Shown in pieces: positions 23,449 to 31,287 of a DNA stretch of 64,000 nt. The DNA comes from Acidobacteriota bacterium (lineage in GTDB: Bacteria > Acidobacteriota > Aminicenantia > Aminicenantales > Saccharicenantaceae). Each line of letters begins with the position of its first letter. The stretch's first letter is position 1. The notes below the pieces were generated by a model, which saw only the letters and a list, made by a program, of their open reading frames with translations, was not told the origin of the DNA and ran no database searches. The position numbers and the translations under genes are program-made. The DNA is taken from assembly GCA_022711665.1 (NCBI GenBank), contig JAKLEN010000003.1, positions 372,001 through 436,000 on the forward strand, given 5' to 3'.

Positions 23449-24780
23449 ATGGAACACGACCCGAATATCTTCAGGGATTCGTCTCAAGTCATCCAGGAAG
23501 TCGAAGACCAGCTCGAGCGCATCCTCCAGAAGAAGTTCCGCGACGTCGATTCCGATCTCGTCGAGCGCATCAACCGCGAGAAGGAGGCCGCCCGCCTGCG
23601 CAAGGAGGAGATCGAACGGGAGTTCGAGAAGGAGAAATCGGCCCTCGACGATTACCGGGGCATGGTCCGCGGCTTCGAGGAACAGCGGGCCGGCCTGCTG
23701 AACGAAGCCCGCGACCGTTTCCAGAAGGTCCTGAAGTTCCAGGCCGAGATCGACGCCCTGGCCCGGTCCACGGTCGAGGAGATCAAGCGGGTCAACGAGA
23801 TCCAGGACAAGCTCGAGACCATACGCCAGCAGACCTCCGAGCGGGCCGCTTTCCTCAAGAACGACCTGCGCGAGCGCTTCGGCATCGTGGCCGAGGTCAT
23901 GGATGACGAGCCGGTCAAGCCGGCCGGCTTCGACCTCGACGACGAGCTGGAGAAGCTGCGCCGGATCAAGGATCTCCTGGCCATGGAGTCGGCGGCCGCC
24001 AACCTCGGCCGGCTGGGCGGACAGTCCTTCGCTGACGAGGACCTGGCCCGGATGGACGCCGATGCGCGCCGGGCCGCCCCCGAGATCCCGGGCCTGCAGG
24101 ACCTCATCTCCGGCCCGGCCCCGGCCGAGAAGCCGGCGGCGCCGGCCCCGGCCGTAGAGGCCGCTCCCTCCGCCGAGCCCGAACCCGAACCGGCTCCCGC
24201 ATCCGCTCCCGAGCCCGTCCCGGCCGCAGAGGCCGCGCCGGCGCCCGAGCCCGAACCCTCGCCGCGCCTCCCGGAGGGCCTGACCGAAGAGGGGCTCGAG
24301 GCCGCGATCGAGAGCTATCGCCGCGCCGAGCCGGCCGACGGCCTGGGCGAGATCGACTATTTCCAGAAGGATGGCGCGGCCATCGCCGATCCCGAGAAGT
24401 TGCTGGCCGCCGTCGACCGGACGATCGAGGAAGGCCAGCGCCTGTCCCTCCGGCTCGGCCAGACCGAGTCGCCCAAGGACCAGTTCTTCATCAAGCAGGA
24501 GCTCATCAACTGGCAGGAGGGACTGCGGGCCCTGTTCCTGCGCGTCGTCAAGATGTGCGAGAAGAACGCCTGGGTGTTGCCCCGCTTCACCGAGAGCGTC
24601 GTCAATCCCCAGGTCCTGCGCCGGCTGCTGGAGCGGCTGAGCATGGAGAACTGGAGCAATCTCGAGGAGTTCTCCGCCTTCGTCGGCTCGGTGGCCGAGA
24701 TCCGCAAGGCCTTCCAGGCCCTGACGACGCCGCGGCTGCCTTACCTGCTGGCCCTTCGGAACGAGATCGAAGAGGGCTAA
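23449..24780 (+). CDS. Coiled-coil protein with Pro/Ala/Glu-rich linker, unknown function
   Basis: A 443-residue cytoplasmic protein. Residues about 10-150 form a long charged coiled coil (VIQEVEDQLERILQKKF, LRKEEIEREFEKEKSALDDY). A Pro/Ala/Glu linker covers about 225-275 (AEPEPEPAPASAPEPVPAAE), and the C-terminal 160 residues are a helical domain of no family I recognise. The ATG at 23449 was chosen because GGAGGAG lies a few bases upstream and the promoter sits just before it. Placed between an HD-GYP and a GGDEF-PilZ gene, it may be a scaffold or effector in that circuit; this is inference. The stop codon overlaps the convergent GGDEF stop (CTAA). Confidence 0.82.
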   Translation: MEHDPNIFRDSSQVIQEVEDQLERILQKKFRDVDSDLVERINREKEAARLRKEEIEREFEKEKSALDDYRGMVRGFEEQRAGLLNEARDRFQKVLKFQAEIDALARSTVEEIKRVNEIQDKLETIRQQTSERAAFLKNDLRERFGIVAEVMDDEPVKPAGFDLDDELEKLRRIKDLLAMESAAANLGRLGGQSFADEDLARMDADARRAAPEIPGLQDLISGPAPAEKPAAPAPAVEAAPSAEPEPEPAPASAPEPVPAAEAAPAPEPEPSPRLPEGLTEEGLEAAIESYRRAEPADGLGEIDYFQKDGAAIADPEKLLAAVDRTIEEGQRLSLRLGQTESPKDQFFIKQELINWQEGLRALFLRVVKMCEKNAWVLPRFTESVVNPQVLRRLLERLSMENWSNLEEFSAFVGSVAEIRKAFQALTTPRLPYLLALRNEIEEG

Positions 24781-26786
24781 AGCCCGTCCCGCCTGCGGAA
24801 GAGGGCGAGGTAGGTCTCGAGTTCCCTGATCGCCCGTGACGTCAGGTCCCGGAACTTCAATCCCGAGTAATAGAGGGGCGCCTCGCCCCGGCCCTTTTCC
24901 GAGTAGACGACGTCGCTGCGGACGGCCGTGGCCCGGTCCTCGATGACCAGGACCGTGTCGACGGCCGGCCCGGGGGCGATCGGCTCGTCGGTGACGATGC
25001 GCGCCCCTTCGACGCTGATGTTGACGGTCTTGGCGACCTTGAAGCCGCTGTCCTCGCGGACGAGCAGCGGCGTCGAGGCGCTGGAACGCTCGTGCTTCCG
25101 CTTCTCACGGAACGGCGGGGCGTTCCGGCCGGAGGCCGCGCCCTCGCCCAGGTCCTCCCAGACGAAACTGCAGACGCGGTTCTTGTCGACCGGCGCCTCG
25201 CCGGTCTCGCGGCCCTTGAGATCGGGCCGCTCCTTGCCCTTGGCCTCGGCCAAGGCCAGGTCGGCCTCGCCGGCCAGGCGCTTGAGCTCCTTCTTGGTCA
25301 GCGTCGCTGGCTCGCCGTCCCCCTCCTTCGGGAAGACGGTGACGCCGAAGGACATGGTCAGGTTGCCGCGCGGCTGGAACTCCTGCAGCTCGAAATAGTG
25401 GTCCTCGACGTTCTTGCGGATGCGCTCCGTCAGCAAGGCCGCCTCCTCGACGCCCTTGACGCCCATGAGGAAGAACAGGAACTCCTCGCCGCCGTAGCGG
25501 CAGATGAGGTCCTCCTCGCGGATGGACAGCTTGAGGATGTGGCCGAGCTCGCGCAGCAGCCGGTTGCCGGCTTCCTGCCCGTTGCGGTCGTTGTAGACCT
25601 TGAACCAGTCGACGTCGCCCATGACCAGGGCCACGGCGCCTTCCTCGCGGCGGCGCTTGCTCAGGGCGTTGACCTTCTGGAGGACCTTCTCGAAGAACGG
25701 CTCGGGCCGGAGCAGGCCGGTCAGGGGATCGTACTGGATGAGGTTGAGTTTGGCCATGGCGATGGCCATGTGGTCGGACAGGCCGCGCAGGACCTGCTGA
25801 TCCTCGGGGCTGAAGCCGCCGGGCGCGATCTGGCCGCCGGCAATCTTGTTGGTGACCTCGAGGACGCCGATGACCCGGGAGCCCTGGACGATCGGCACGC
25901 CGAGCAGGCTCCTGGGCGGGACCTTGAGCAGCGACGTGTAGCGCTTGCTCAGGCGGCGGTCGTAGGCCAGGCTGGCGATGTTGATGTCGTGGCCGAAGCG
26001 GGCCACCGAGGCGGCGAAATCCTGGGACTCGAGGGGGGCGATGTACCGGGAGAAATCGGAGTGGATCAGGAAGGTGTTGTCCCAGACGAGCGGCTTGAGG
26101 TAGCGGCCGATCATCTCGTTCTCTTCCAGGACGTAGACCGAGACGCTGGCGGCCTGGACGATGTCGCGGATCTCGGGAACGACGTCGAGGAGGCTGCTGA
26201 CGTCGTCGGCGCCGTAGATGCGGCGCAGCACGGACTCGAAGCGCCGGCGCTCTTTCTGCGAGCCGACGTAGCGGGCCTCGATGGCCAGGCGCTTCTCGAC
26301 TTCGTTCAGGAAGCCGGCGTTGAGCAGGGCCTTGATCTCGTTGATCTCGCCGAGCACGTCCTTGACCTTGACCTCCTGGAGGCCGAGGGAGCGGCGCAGA
26401 TCGGCCGCTTCCGACTTGAGCCGGGCGACCTCGAGGACCCGGCCGAGGGCCCGCAGGAAGGGGAGGTCCCGCGGCTCCGCGGGGGAGGTGCGGCAGACGT
26501 CGATGTCGACGGCCGAGGGCCAGGACCCGGCCGCCGGCCAGAGGTCCTCTTCGGCCGCCCCGGTGACGAGGACGCCCGCCGGCGGACGGACCGCGGCCTG
26601 CAGGGCCGGCCCGGCCGCCAGGGAGGCGTCGACGACGACGGCCGCGACGCCGCCCCCGGCCAGCTCGGCCGGGGCCGCTTCGGGATCGGTCAGGACGGCG
26701 ACGGAGCCGCATTTCCGGGCCAGGCGGGCCAGGCGGTCGGCTTCCTCCGATAAAGGATGAAGAACGACGATACGCTTGATGAACAT
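24777..26786 (-). CDS. Diguanylate cyclase with GAF, GGDEF and C-terminal PilZ domains
   Basis: A 669-residue cytoplasmic signalling enzyme making cyclic-di-GMP from GTP. Order: degenerate receiver-like segment (1-110), linker helix (about 115-175), GAF domain (about 190-345, ending near LLGVPIVQGSRVIGVLEVTN), GGDEF domain with GGEEF at 432-436 and an intact RxxD inhibitory site five residues before it (REED), and a PilZ domain near residues 570-665 with RKHER and NISVEG (Asn in place of the usual Asp). It therefore appears able both to make and to bind the messenger. Its divergent neighbour is hutU. It ends in a four-base convergent overlap with the coiled-coil gene. Confidence 0.93.
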   Translation of the reverse strand: MFIKRIVVLHPLSEEADRLARLARKCGSVAVLTDPEAAPAELAGGGVAAVVVDASLAAGPALQAAVRPPAGVLVTGAAEEDLWPAAGSWPSAVDIDVCRTSPAEPRDLPFLRALGRVLEVARLKSEAADLRRSLGLQEVKVKDVLGEINEIKALLNAGFLNEVEKRLAIEARYVGSQKERRRFESVLRRIYGADDVSSLLDVVPEIRDIVQAASVSVYVLEENEMIGRYLKPLVWDNTFLIHSDFSRYIAPLESQDFAASVARFGHDINIASLAYDRRLSKRYTSLLKVPPRSLLGVPIVQGSRVIGVLEVTNKIAGGQIAPGGFSPEDQQVLRGLSDHMAIAMAKLNLIQYDPLTGLLRPEPFFEKVLQKVNALSKRRREEGAVALVMGDVDWFKVYNDRNGQEAGNRLLRELGHILKLSIREEDLICRYGGEEFLFFLMGVKGVEEAALLTERIRKNVEDHYFELQEFQPRGNLTMSFGVTVFPKEGDGEPATLTKKELKRLAGEADLALAEAKGKERPDLKGRETGEAPVDKNRVCSFVWEDLGEGAASGRNAPPFREKRKHERSSASTPLLVREDSGFKVAKTVNISVEGARIVTDEPIAPGPAVDTVLVIEDRATAVRSDVVYSEKGRGEAPLYYSGLKFRDLTSRAIRELETYLALFRRRDGL

Positions 26787-26843
26787 AGCCCTCGGCGCGT
26801 CTTTCCCGCGAAAGAACGAAACGGCTTCCTTTTCCGGTCCATT

Positions 26844-26871
26844 TTTATACCAGGAGGTCCCTCCGGGTCAA
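26844..26871 (-). promoter_or_regulatory. Sigma-70 promoter of the GGDEF-PilZ gene
   Basis: Minus strand TTGACC (26871-26866), 16-base spacer, TATAAA (26849-26844). It is back to back with the hutU promoter, the two -35 hexamers being 15 bases apart. The leader to the ATG is about 50 bases. Confidence 0.7.
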
Positions 26872-26886
26872 CCGATTTTTTCGATT

Positions 26887-26916
26887 TTGGCGAAGCTCCT
26901 GCGGCTATGGTATAGT
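26887..26916 (+). promoter_or_regulatory. Sigma-70 promoter of hutU
   Basis: TTGGCG (26887-26892), 18-base spacer, TATAGT (26911-26916); the GAGGAG Shine-Dalgarno and ATG of hutU follow within 33 bases. Confidence 0.75.
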
Positions 26917-26948
26917 CTTTACAGAAAACGTCTTAGAGGAGACAAAGA

Positions 26949-28619
26949 ATGGCCAAGCCGGCGAACGAGCCGATCCCGAACATCCGGGCCCCGCGCGGTT
27001 CGCGCCTGACGACCAAGGGCTGGTCGCAGGAAGGCGCGCTGCGGATGCTGATGAACAATCTCGACCCCGAAGTGGCCGAGAAGCCGGCCGAGCTCATCGT
27101 CTACGGCGGCACGGGGAAGGCCGCCCGCAGCTGGGAAGCCTATCGGGCCATCGTGGCCAGCCTGAAGAAGCTCGAGAACGACGAGACGCTCGTCGTCCAG
27201 TCGGGCAAGCCCGTGGCCGTGTTCCGGACCCACGCCGAGGCGCCCCGGGTCCTCATCTCCAACGCCATGATCGTCCCCAAGTGGGCCAACTGGGACGAAT
27301 TCCGGCGCCTCGAGGCGCTGGGCCTGACCATGTACGGCCAGATGACGGCCGGCAGCTGGATCTACATCGGCACCCAGGGCATCCTCCAGGGCACCTACGA
27401 GACCCTGGCGGCGGCGGCCCGGAAGCACTTCGGCGGCTCGCTCAAGGGCCGGCTGACCCTGACCGCCGGGCTCGGCGGCATGGGCGGGGCCCAGCCGCTG
27501 GCCGTGACCATGAACGACGGCGTGGCCATCGTCGTCGAGGTCGACCGGGAGCGCATCGAGCGGCGCCTGCGGACGCGCTACGTCGATACGATGACCGACA
27601 GCCTGGACGAGGCCCTGAAGCTGGCCGGCGAGGCCGGGCGCAAGGGCCTGCCGTTGTCGATCGCCCTGCTCGGCAACGCCGCTGACGTCCTGCCCGAGCT
27701 CGTCCGCCGCGGCGTCACGCCGGACGTGCTGACCGACCAGACCTCGGCCCACGACGAGCTCAACGGCTACGTCCCCAACGGGATGCCGTACGAGGCGGCG
27801 CTGGCCCTGCGGAAGAAGGATCCGGCCGACTACATCCGGCGCTCGTACGAGGCCATGGCCGCCCATGTCCGGGCCATGCTCGAGCTCCGGAAGCGCGGCG
27901 CCCGGGCCTTCGACTACGGCAACAACATCCGCGGCCAGGCCCAGAAGGCCGGCGTGGCCGAGGCCTTCGACATACCCGGCTTCGTGCCCGAATACATCCG
28001 GCCCCTCTTCTGCCTGGGCAAGGGCCCGTTCCGCTGGGCGGCGCTGTCGGGCAAGCCGCAGGACATCTACGCCACCGACGAGGCCGTGCTCCGGGAGTTC
28101 CCCGAGGACGAGGCCCTGGCGCGATGGATCCGCAAGGCCCGGGCCCAGGTCAAGTTCCAGGGCCTGCCGTCGCGCATCTGCTGGCTCGGCTACGGCGAGC
28201 GGGCCCGCTTCGGCGCGGTCATCAACCGGCTGGTGCGGACGGGCAGGATCAGCGCGCCCATCGTCATCGGCCGGGACCACCTGGACACCGGATCGGTGGC
28301 CTCGCCCAACCGCGAGACCGAGGGCATGCGCGACGGCTCGGACGCCATCGCCGACTGGCCCATCCTCAACGCCCTGCTCAACGCGGTCAACGGCGCCTCG
28401 TGGGTGTCCGTGCACCACGGCGGCGGGGTCGGCATCGGGCTGTCCATCCACGCCGGCATGGTCACGGTGGCCGACGGCACGGCGGCCATGGGGCGGCGCC
28501 TGGAGCGCGTCCTGACGGCCGACCCGGGGCTGGGGGTGGCGCGGCACGCCGATGCGGGCTATCCCGAGGCCATCGCCTGCGCCAAGAAGAACGGCATCAA
28601 GATCCCGATGATGAAGTGA
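26949..28619 (+). CDS. hutU: Urocanate hydratase
   Basis: A 556-residue cytoplasmic NAD+-dependent enzyme converting urocanate to imidazolone propionate, the second step of histidine degradation. Diagnostic stretches are [41 protein letters not shown]-like [29 protein letters not shown] for the NAD site, and the active-site region [11 protein letters not shown] followed by [14 protein letters not shown] near the end. Length is normal. hutH, hutI and other hut genes are not in the window, so the pathway must be completed elsewhere. GAGGAG precedes the ATG, and it is transcribed from its own promoter. Confidence 0.97.
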   Translation: MAKPANEPIPNIRAPRGSRLTTKGWSQEGALRMLMNNLDPEVAEKPAELIVYGGTGKAARSWEAYRAIVASLKKLENDETLVVQSGKPVAVFRTHAEAPRVLISNAMIVPKWANWDEFRRLEALGLTMYGQMTAGSWIYIGTQGILQGTYETLAAAARKHFGGSLKGRLTLTAGLGGMGGAQPLAVTMNDGVAIVVEVDRERIERRLRTRYVDTMTDSLDEALKLAGEAGRKGLPLSIALLGNAADVLPELVRRGVTPDVLTDQTSAHDELNGYVPNGMPYEAALALRKKDPADYIRRSYEAMAAHVRAMLELRKRGARAFDYGNNIRGQAQKAGVAEAFDIPGFVPEYIRPLFCLGKGPFRWAALSGKPQDIYATDEAVLREFPEDEALARWIRKARAQVKFQGLPSRICWLGYGERARFGAVINRLVRTGRISAPIVIGRDHLDTGSVASPNRETEGMRDGSDAIADWPILNALLNAVNGASWVSVHHGGGVGIGLSIHAGMVTVADGTAAMGRRLERVLTADPGLGVARHADAGYPEAIACAKKNGIKIPMMK

Positions 28620-28734
28620 CCGGGCCGGGAGGGGTGGTCCCCGAAAGGTGACGGTCCCGTCCGCGATTCTCCGGCGGGCGTAAACGGGCGTTGTCAGCGC
28701 CCCGGAACCCCCTTATCCATCACTTTCCTTTTAA

Positions 28735-28763
28735 AGAGGTTGGACCTCTACGGGATCGTCCCG
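28735..28763. promoter_or_regulatory. Two tandem palindromes upstream of the sigma-54 promoter
   Basis: AGAGGT-TGG-ACCTCT (28735-28749) and CGGGA-TCG-TCCCG (28751-28763) are both perfect inverted repeats with three-base centres. They abut each other and end three bases before the -24 element, a place more suited to a repressor or local regulator than to a distant enhancer-binding protein. They could also be hairpins with no operator role. Confidence 0.5.
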
Positions 28764-28766
28764 GCC

Positions 28767-28782
28767 TGGCATGCGCCTTGCT
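28767..28782 (+). promoter_or_regulatory. Sigma-54 (RpoN) promoter of the peptide-exporter operon
   Basis: TGGCAT-GCGCC-TTGCT matches the consensus TGGCAC-N5-TTGCW, with GG at 28768-28769 and GC at 28780-28781, exactly 12 bases apart. Transcription would start near 28793, leaving an 18-base leader that holds the AAAGGAG Shine-Dalgarno of the peptide gene. No matching -10/-35 pair was found here. Confidence 0.7.
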
Positions 28783-28810
28783 TTATAAGGGGGCGAAAGG
28801 AGAAAGCCCC

Positions 28811-29026
28811 ATGAAGAAGCTGGCGCTCTTGGTCCTGGCAGGCCTGATCCTGTTCACGGCCGTCGTGCCCTTCGCTTCGGCCGCGGTGAACAAGCAGGGC
28901 ACCTGCAATTCCAACCACGTCTCGTGCCGGGAGTACGTCTTCTCGATCGACGAACCCTGGTACAAGATGGCGGTGATGCTTACCGGATGCGACGTCGCCT
29001 TCGGCAAGTGCATGCTCGGCATCTGA
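28811..29026 (+). CDS. Small exported four-cysteine peptide (twin CX6C)
   Basis: A 71-residue product: a signal peptide (KKLALLVLAGLILFTAVVPF, cleavage likely after FASA at residue 24) and a mature peptide of about 47 residues. The four cysteines (32, 39, 60, 67) form a symmetrical CX6C-X20-CX6C pattern, suggesting two disulfides after export. The mature part also holds aromatic and acidic residues (REYVFSIDEPWYKM). ATG 28811 is chosen over an upstream in-frame ATG (28691) because AAAGGAG lies eight bases before it, the sigma-54 promoter lies between them, and the signal peptide starts there. I know no family for it. Followed by a propeller, a thioredoxin-like protein and an ABC exporter. Confidence 0.75.
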   Translation: MKKLALLVLAGLILFTAVVPFASAAVNKQGTCNSNHVSCREYVFSIDEPWYKMAVMLTGCDVAFGKCMLGI

Positions 29027-29094
29027 CGCGGAGGGACCGGGGCGGGCCTCCGATGCCGGGGACCCGCCCCGCGGCTTACCGTCGAGGGGGTGGG

Positions 29095-30105
29095 ATGATC
29101 ACGAAAGGCCGTGGCTTTGCCGCGGCGGCGGTCCCGCTCGTCGCCGCGATCGTCGTATTCGCGGGAGGCGCGGCCTTGGCCGCGGCCGGGCCGGACGTGG
29201 CTAGGTGGAAGGCCGCCGAGATCGAACGGCCGGACAATCCCGAGGAGGCCGCCGTCCTGGGACGGCCGCTGGCCCTGGCCTACGGCGACGGCGGCCGGCT
29301 CTATGTCGCCGACGCCCTCGACTGCGCCGTCAAGGTCTTCTCCAGGCAGGGCCGGTACCTGCGCTCGGTCGGGCGCAAGGGCAACGGCCCCGGCGAGCTC
29401 GTCCTGCCGTCGGGCGTGGCCGTTTCGGAGGGCGCTATAGTCGTCGCCGACAAGCTCGGCTTCCGCATCCAGATCTACGACGACGGCGGGCGGGCGCGCG
29501 GCGGCTTCAAGGTCCCGTTCCCGCCGGACCGGGTCTACGCCCTGGGGGGCGGCCGGATCCTGGTCACCGCCAATCCGACCGGGAAGCAGCCGGGCGAGCG
29601 GCTGCTCCATGCCTATGATGCTGCCGGCCGGGAGATCTGGAACGGGATGGAGGCGACGCGAACGGCCGACCCGATTTCCGACGCCTTCCGCAACATGATC
29701 CTGGTCTGCCCGGGCGAGCTGGCCGACGTCTACGTCGTCCGCCGGAGCGGCGACCGGACCATCCGCCGCTTTTCCGGCGCGGGGAGGCCGCTTGGCGCGA
29801 TCGAGGTCGATGAGCGGCACGCCTTCAAGCGCCTGGCCGTGCCGTCCGGGCGCGGCCTGGTCGGGCTCGAGGGCTTCTGCTGGGCGGCCGCCCGCGACGC
29901 CGGTCTCTTTTACCTCTCGGCGCCCGACGCCGTGGCCGGCCGGGACCTCGGGCCGGGCCGGACGGTCTCCGTCGTCGACGGCGGGGGCCGCCTCCGGGCC
30001 GTGATCGAGCTGGCCTGCCCTGTCCACCGCTTTCTCGTCGCCGGCGGCCGCCTGTTCGCCATCGACGACGAAGGCGATCTCCGCCTGTTCGAGGTCGGCC
30101 GGTGA
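29095..30105 (+). CDS. Exported six-bladed (NHL-like) beta-propeller protein
   Basis: A 336-residue protein with a signal peptide (FAAAAVPLVAAIVVFAGGAALA). Blade motifs repeat through the mature part: LALAYGDGGRLYVADALDCAV, VGRKGNGPGELVLPSGVAVS, IVVADKLGFRIQIYDD, with the 'G.GPGEl..P.gva' signature of NHL-type six-bladed propellers. It is probably periplasmic and binds a partner or ligand. ATG 29095 is chosen because GAGGGGG precedes it and the signal peptide begins there. It starts 68 bases after the peptide gene, and its end overlaps the thioredoxin-like gene (GTGA). Six-bladed propellers beside small exported peptides and thioredoxin-like proteins are also known from Bacteroidota (NVEALA peptides); kinship is only an analogy. 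Confidence 0.85.
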   Translation: MITKGRGFAAAAVPLVAAIVVFAGGAALAAAGPDVARWKAAEIERPDNPEEAAVLGRPLALAYGDGGRLYVADALDCAVKVFSRQGRYLRSVGRKGNGPGELVLPSGVAVSEGAIVVADKLGFRIQIYDDGGRARGGFKVPFPPDRVYALGGGRILVTANPTGKQPGERLLHAYDAAGREIWNGMEATRTADPISDAFRNMILVCPGELADVYVVRRSGDRTIRRFSGAGRPLGAIEVDERHAFKRLAVPSGRGLVGLEGFCWAAARDAGLFYLSAPDAVAGRDLGPGRTVSVVDGGGRLRAVIELACPVHRFLVAGGRLFAIDDEGDLRLFEVGR

Positions 30106-30572
30106 GCCCGGTCCTGCCTTTCCTGGCGGCGGCGCTGGCCGCGGCCGGGCTCCAGCAGGGCCCCGCGGCCCGGCCTTCCCCGGCCCTCATCTGCTCGACG
30201 CTCGAGGAAGCGGCCCCGCCGGGCACCGGCGCGGTGCTCCTGGTCTTTTTCTCGATCGAGTGCCCGGTCTGCTATGAGGAGCTTTTCGAGTCGCGCTACC
30301 TCATCGAACGCGGCGGCTGGCCCGTGACCGTCGTCGGGGTGGCCCTGGCCCTGCGGGACGACCTGCGGACCTTCCTCGACAAGCACGCCTGGACCGCGCC
30401 GGTCGTCCTGGACCGGCGCAAGACCCTCTTCCGGAAATATAAAGTGGATGCCGTTCCCTTCAGGACGCTCCTGCTGGGCGCGGAGGCGGTCTACCGGGAC
30501 GATCCCTATCTCGGACCGGACGCCCGCCGGGAGGAGATCGTCCGATGCCTGACCCGGCACTTCTCGCGCTGA
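30102..30572 (+). CDS. Exported thioredoxin-like protein with CPVC motif
   Basis: A 156-residue protein with a GTG start overlapping the propeller stop. It has a short signal peptide (VLPFLAAALAAAGLQ), then a thioredoxin fold: strand VLLVFFSIE, redox motif CPVC at 54-57, strand VTVVGVAL, and a cis-proline in AVPF (Pro119) before the last strands. This is the TlpA/redoxin pattern, so it probably handles thiol-disulfide exchange outside the cytoplasm. The four-cysteine peptide of the same operon is the obvious candidate substrate, by inference. A further cysteine is at 31 and another near the C-terminus (IVRCLTR). Confidence 0.85.
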   Translation: MSPVLPFLAAALAAAGLQQGPAARPSPALICSTLEEAAPPGTGAVLLVFFSIECPVCYEELFESRYLIERGGWPVTVVGVALALRDDLRTFLDKHAWTAPVVLDRRKTLFRKYKVDAVPFRTLLLGAEAVYRDDPYLGPDARREEIVRCLTRHFSR

Positions 30573-31279
30573 CCTGGCGGGTCTCCCGCCGGGGCCTCCT
30601 GGCCTCGCCGTTCGTCGTCGCGGCCGGCCTGGCCTTTCCGGCCTTCGTCGTCTGGACCGGTTTCCGCGAGTCCTATGAGACGGCGGCCAAGCTCTTCTTT
30701 TTCGCCCTGCCCCACCTCTTCCTCATCGGCAGCCAGGACGCGGTTCGGAGCGAGGTCGAAAGCGGGGCCCTGGAGAGCGTCCTTTTTATCGGGGGGCGGT
30801 TCCGCGGCTATCTCGGCCTCAAGAGCCTCTTCGGCGCGGGTCTCATCGCGGCCTATGCCGCCCTGCTCTTCGGCCTTCTCGCGGCCTGGGGCGCGGCCGC
30901 GGGCGGTCTCGAGCCCGCCTTCGTTGCCCGGTTCGGCCTGGCGCTCCTGGCCGGGCTCTATTACGTCGCCGTCGCCGGGGTGTTGAGCCATGTCCTGCGG
31001 GGAGCGGCCGGGGTGCTGGCCCTGCTCCTGGCCCAGGCTGCGGCCGTCATCGTCCTGATCCTGACGACGACGGCCCGGGCGGGCCTTCTCGACTACGCGG
31101 CCGCCGGGCGATTCCCGGCGATCGGCGCCGCGCTCCGGTTCGGGGCCCTCGTCGCCGTCCTGCCCAACATCGTCGTCGCCGGCCGGCTGCCCGCTTTCGC
31201 CGCCGAGATCCTGGCCATCTTCGTCCTAGCCGTGCTCCTCCGCGGCCGGCTCGTCCGGGCGCTGGAGATCCGGAAATAG
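30545..31279 (+). CDS. ABC-2 type membrane protein of the peptide operon
   Basis: A 244-residue inner-membrane protein with about six hydrophobic segments (FVVAAGLAFPAFVVWTG, LIAAYAALLFGLLAAWGAAA, ALLLAQAAAVIVLILTT, ILAIFVLAVLLRGRL). The acidic stretch SEVESGALESVLF after the second helix is typical of ABC-2 permeases of this size. It overlaps the thioredoxin-like gene by 28 bases; the start is supported by GGAGGAG eight bases upstream. The next gene is an ABC ATPase, so the pair forms an exporter. Its dedicated cargo could be the small peptide, though the peptide already has a Sec signal, so another substrate is possible. Confidence 0.85.
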   Translation: MPDPALLALTWRVSRRGLLASPFVVAAGLAFPAFVVWTGFRESYETAAKLFFFALPHLFLIGSQDAVRSEVESGALESVLFIGGRFRGYLGLKSLFGAGLIAAYAALLFGLLAAWGAAAGGLEPAFVARFGLALLAGLYYVAVAGVLSHVLRGAAGVLALLLAQAAAVIVLILTTTARAGLLDYAAAGRFPAIGAALRFGALVAVLPNIVVAGRLPAFAAEILAIFVLAVLLRGRLVRALEIRK

Positions 31280-31287
31280 GAGGGACC

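Noticed and set aside
24100-24280. Tandem Pro/Ala/Glu repeats as a mobile or regulatory DNA repeat
   Set aside because: They are in frame, encode a flexible linker typical of such proteins and have no copies elsewhere in the window.
28691-28810. Longer 111-residue version of the small cysteine peptide
   Set aside because: The extra 40 residues lie over the palindromes and the sigma-54 promoter; the signal peptide and Shine-Dalgarno point to 28811.
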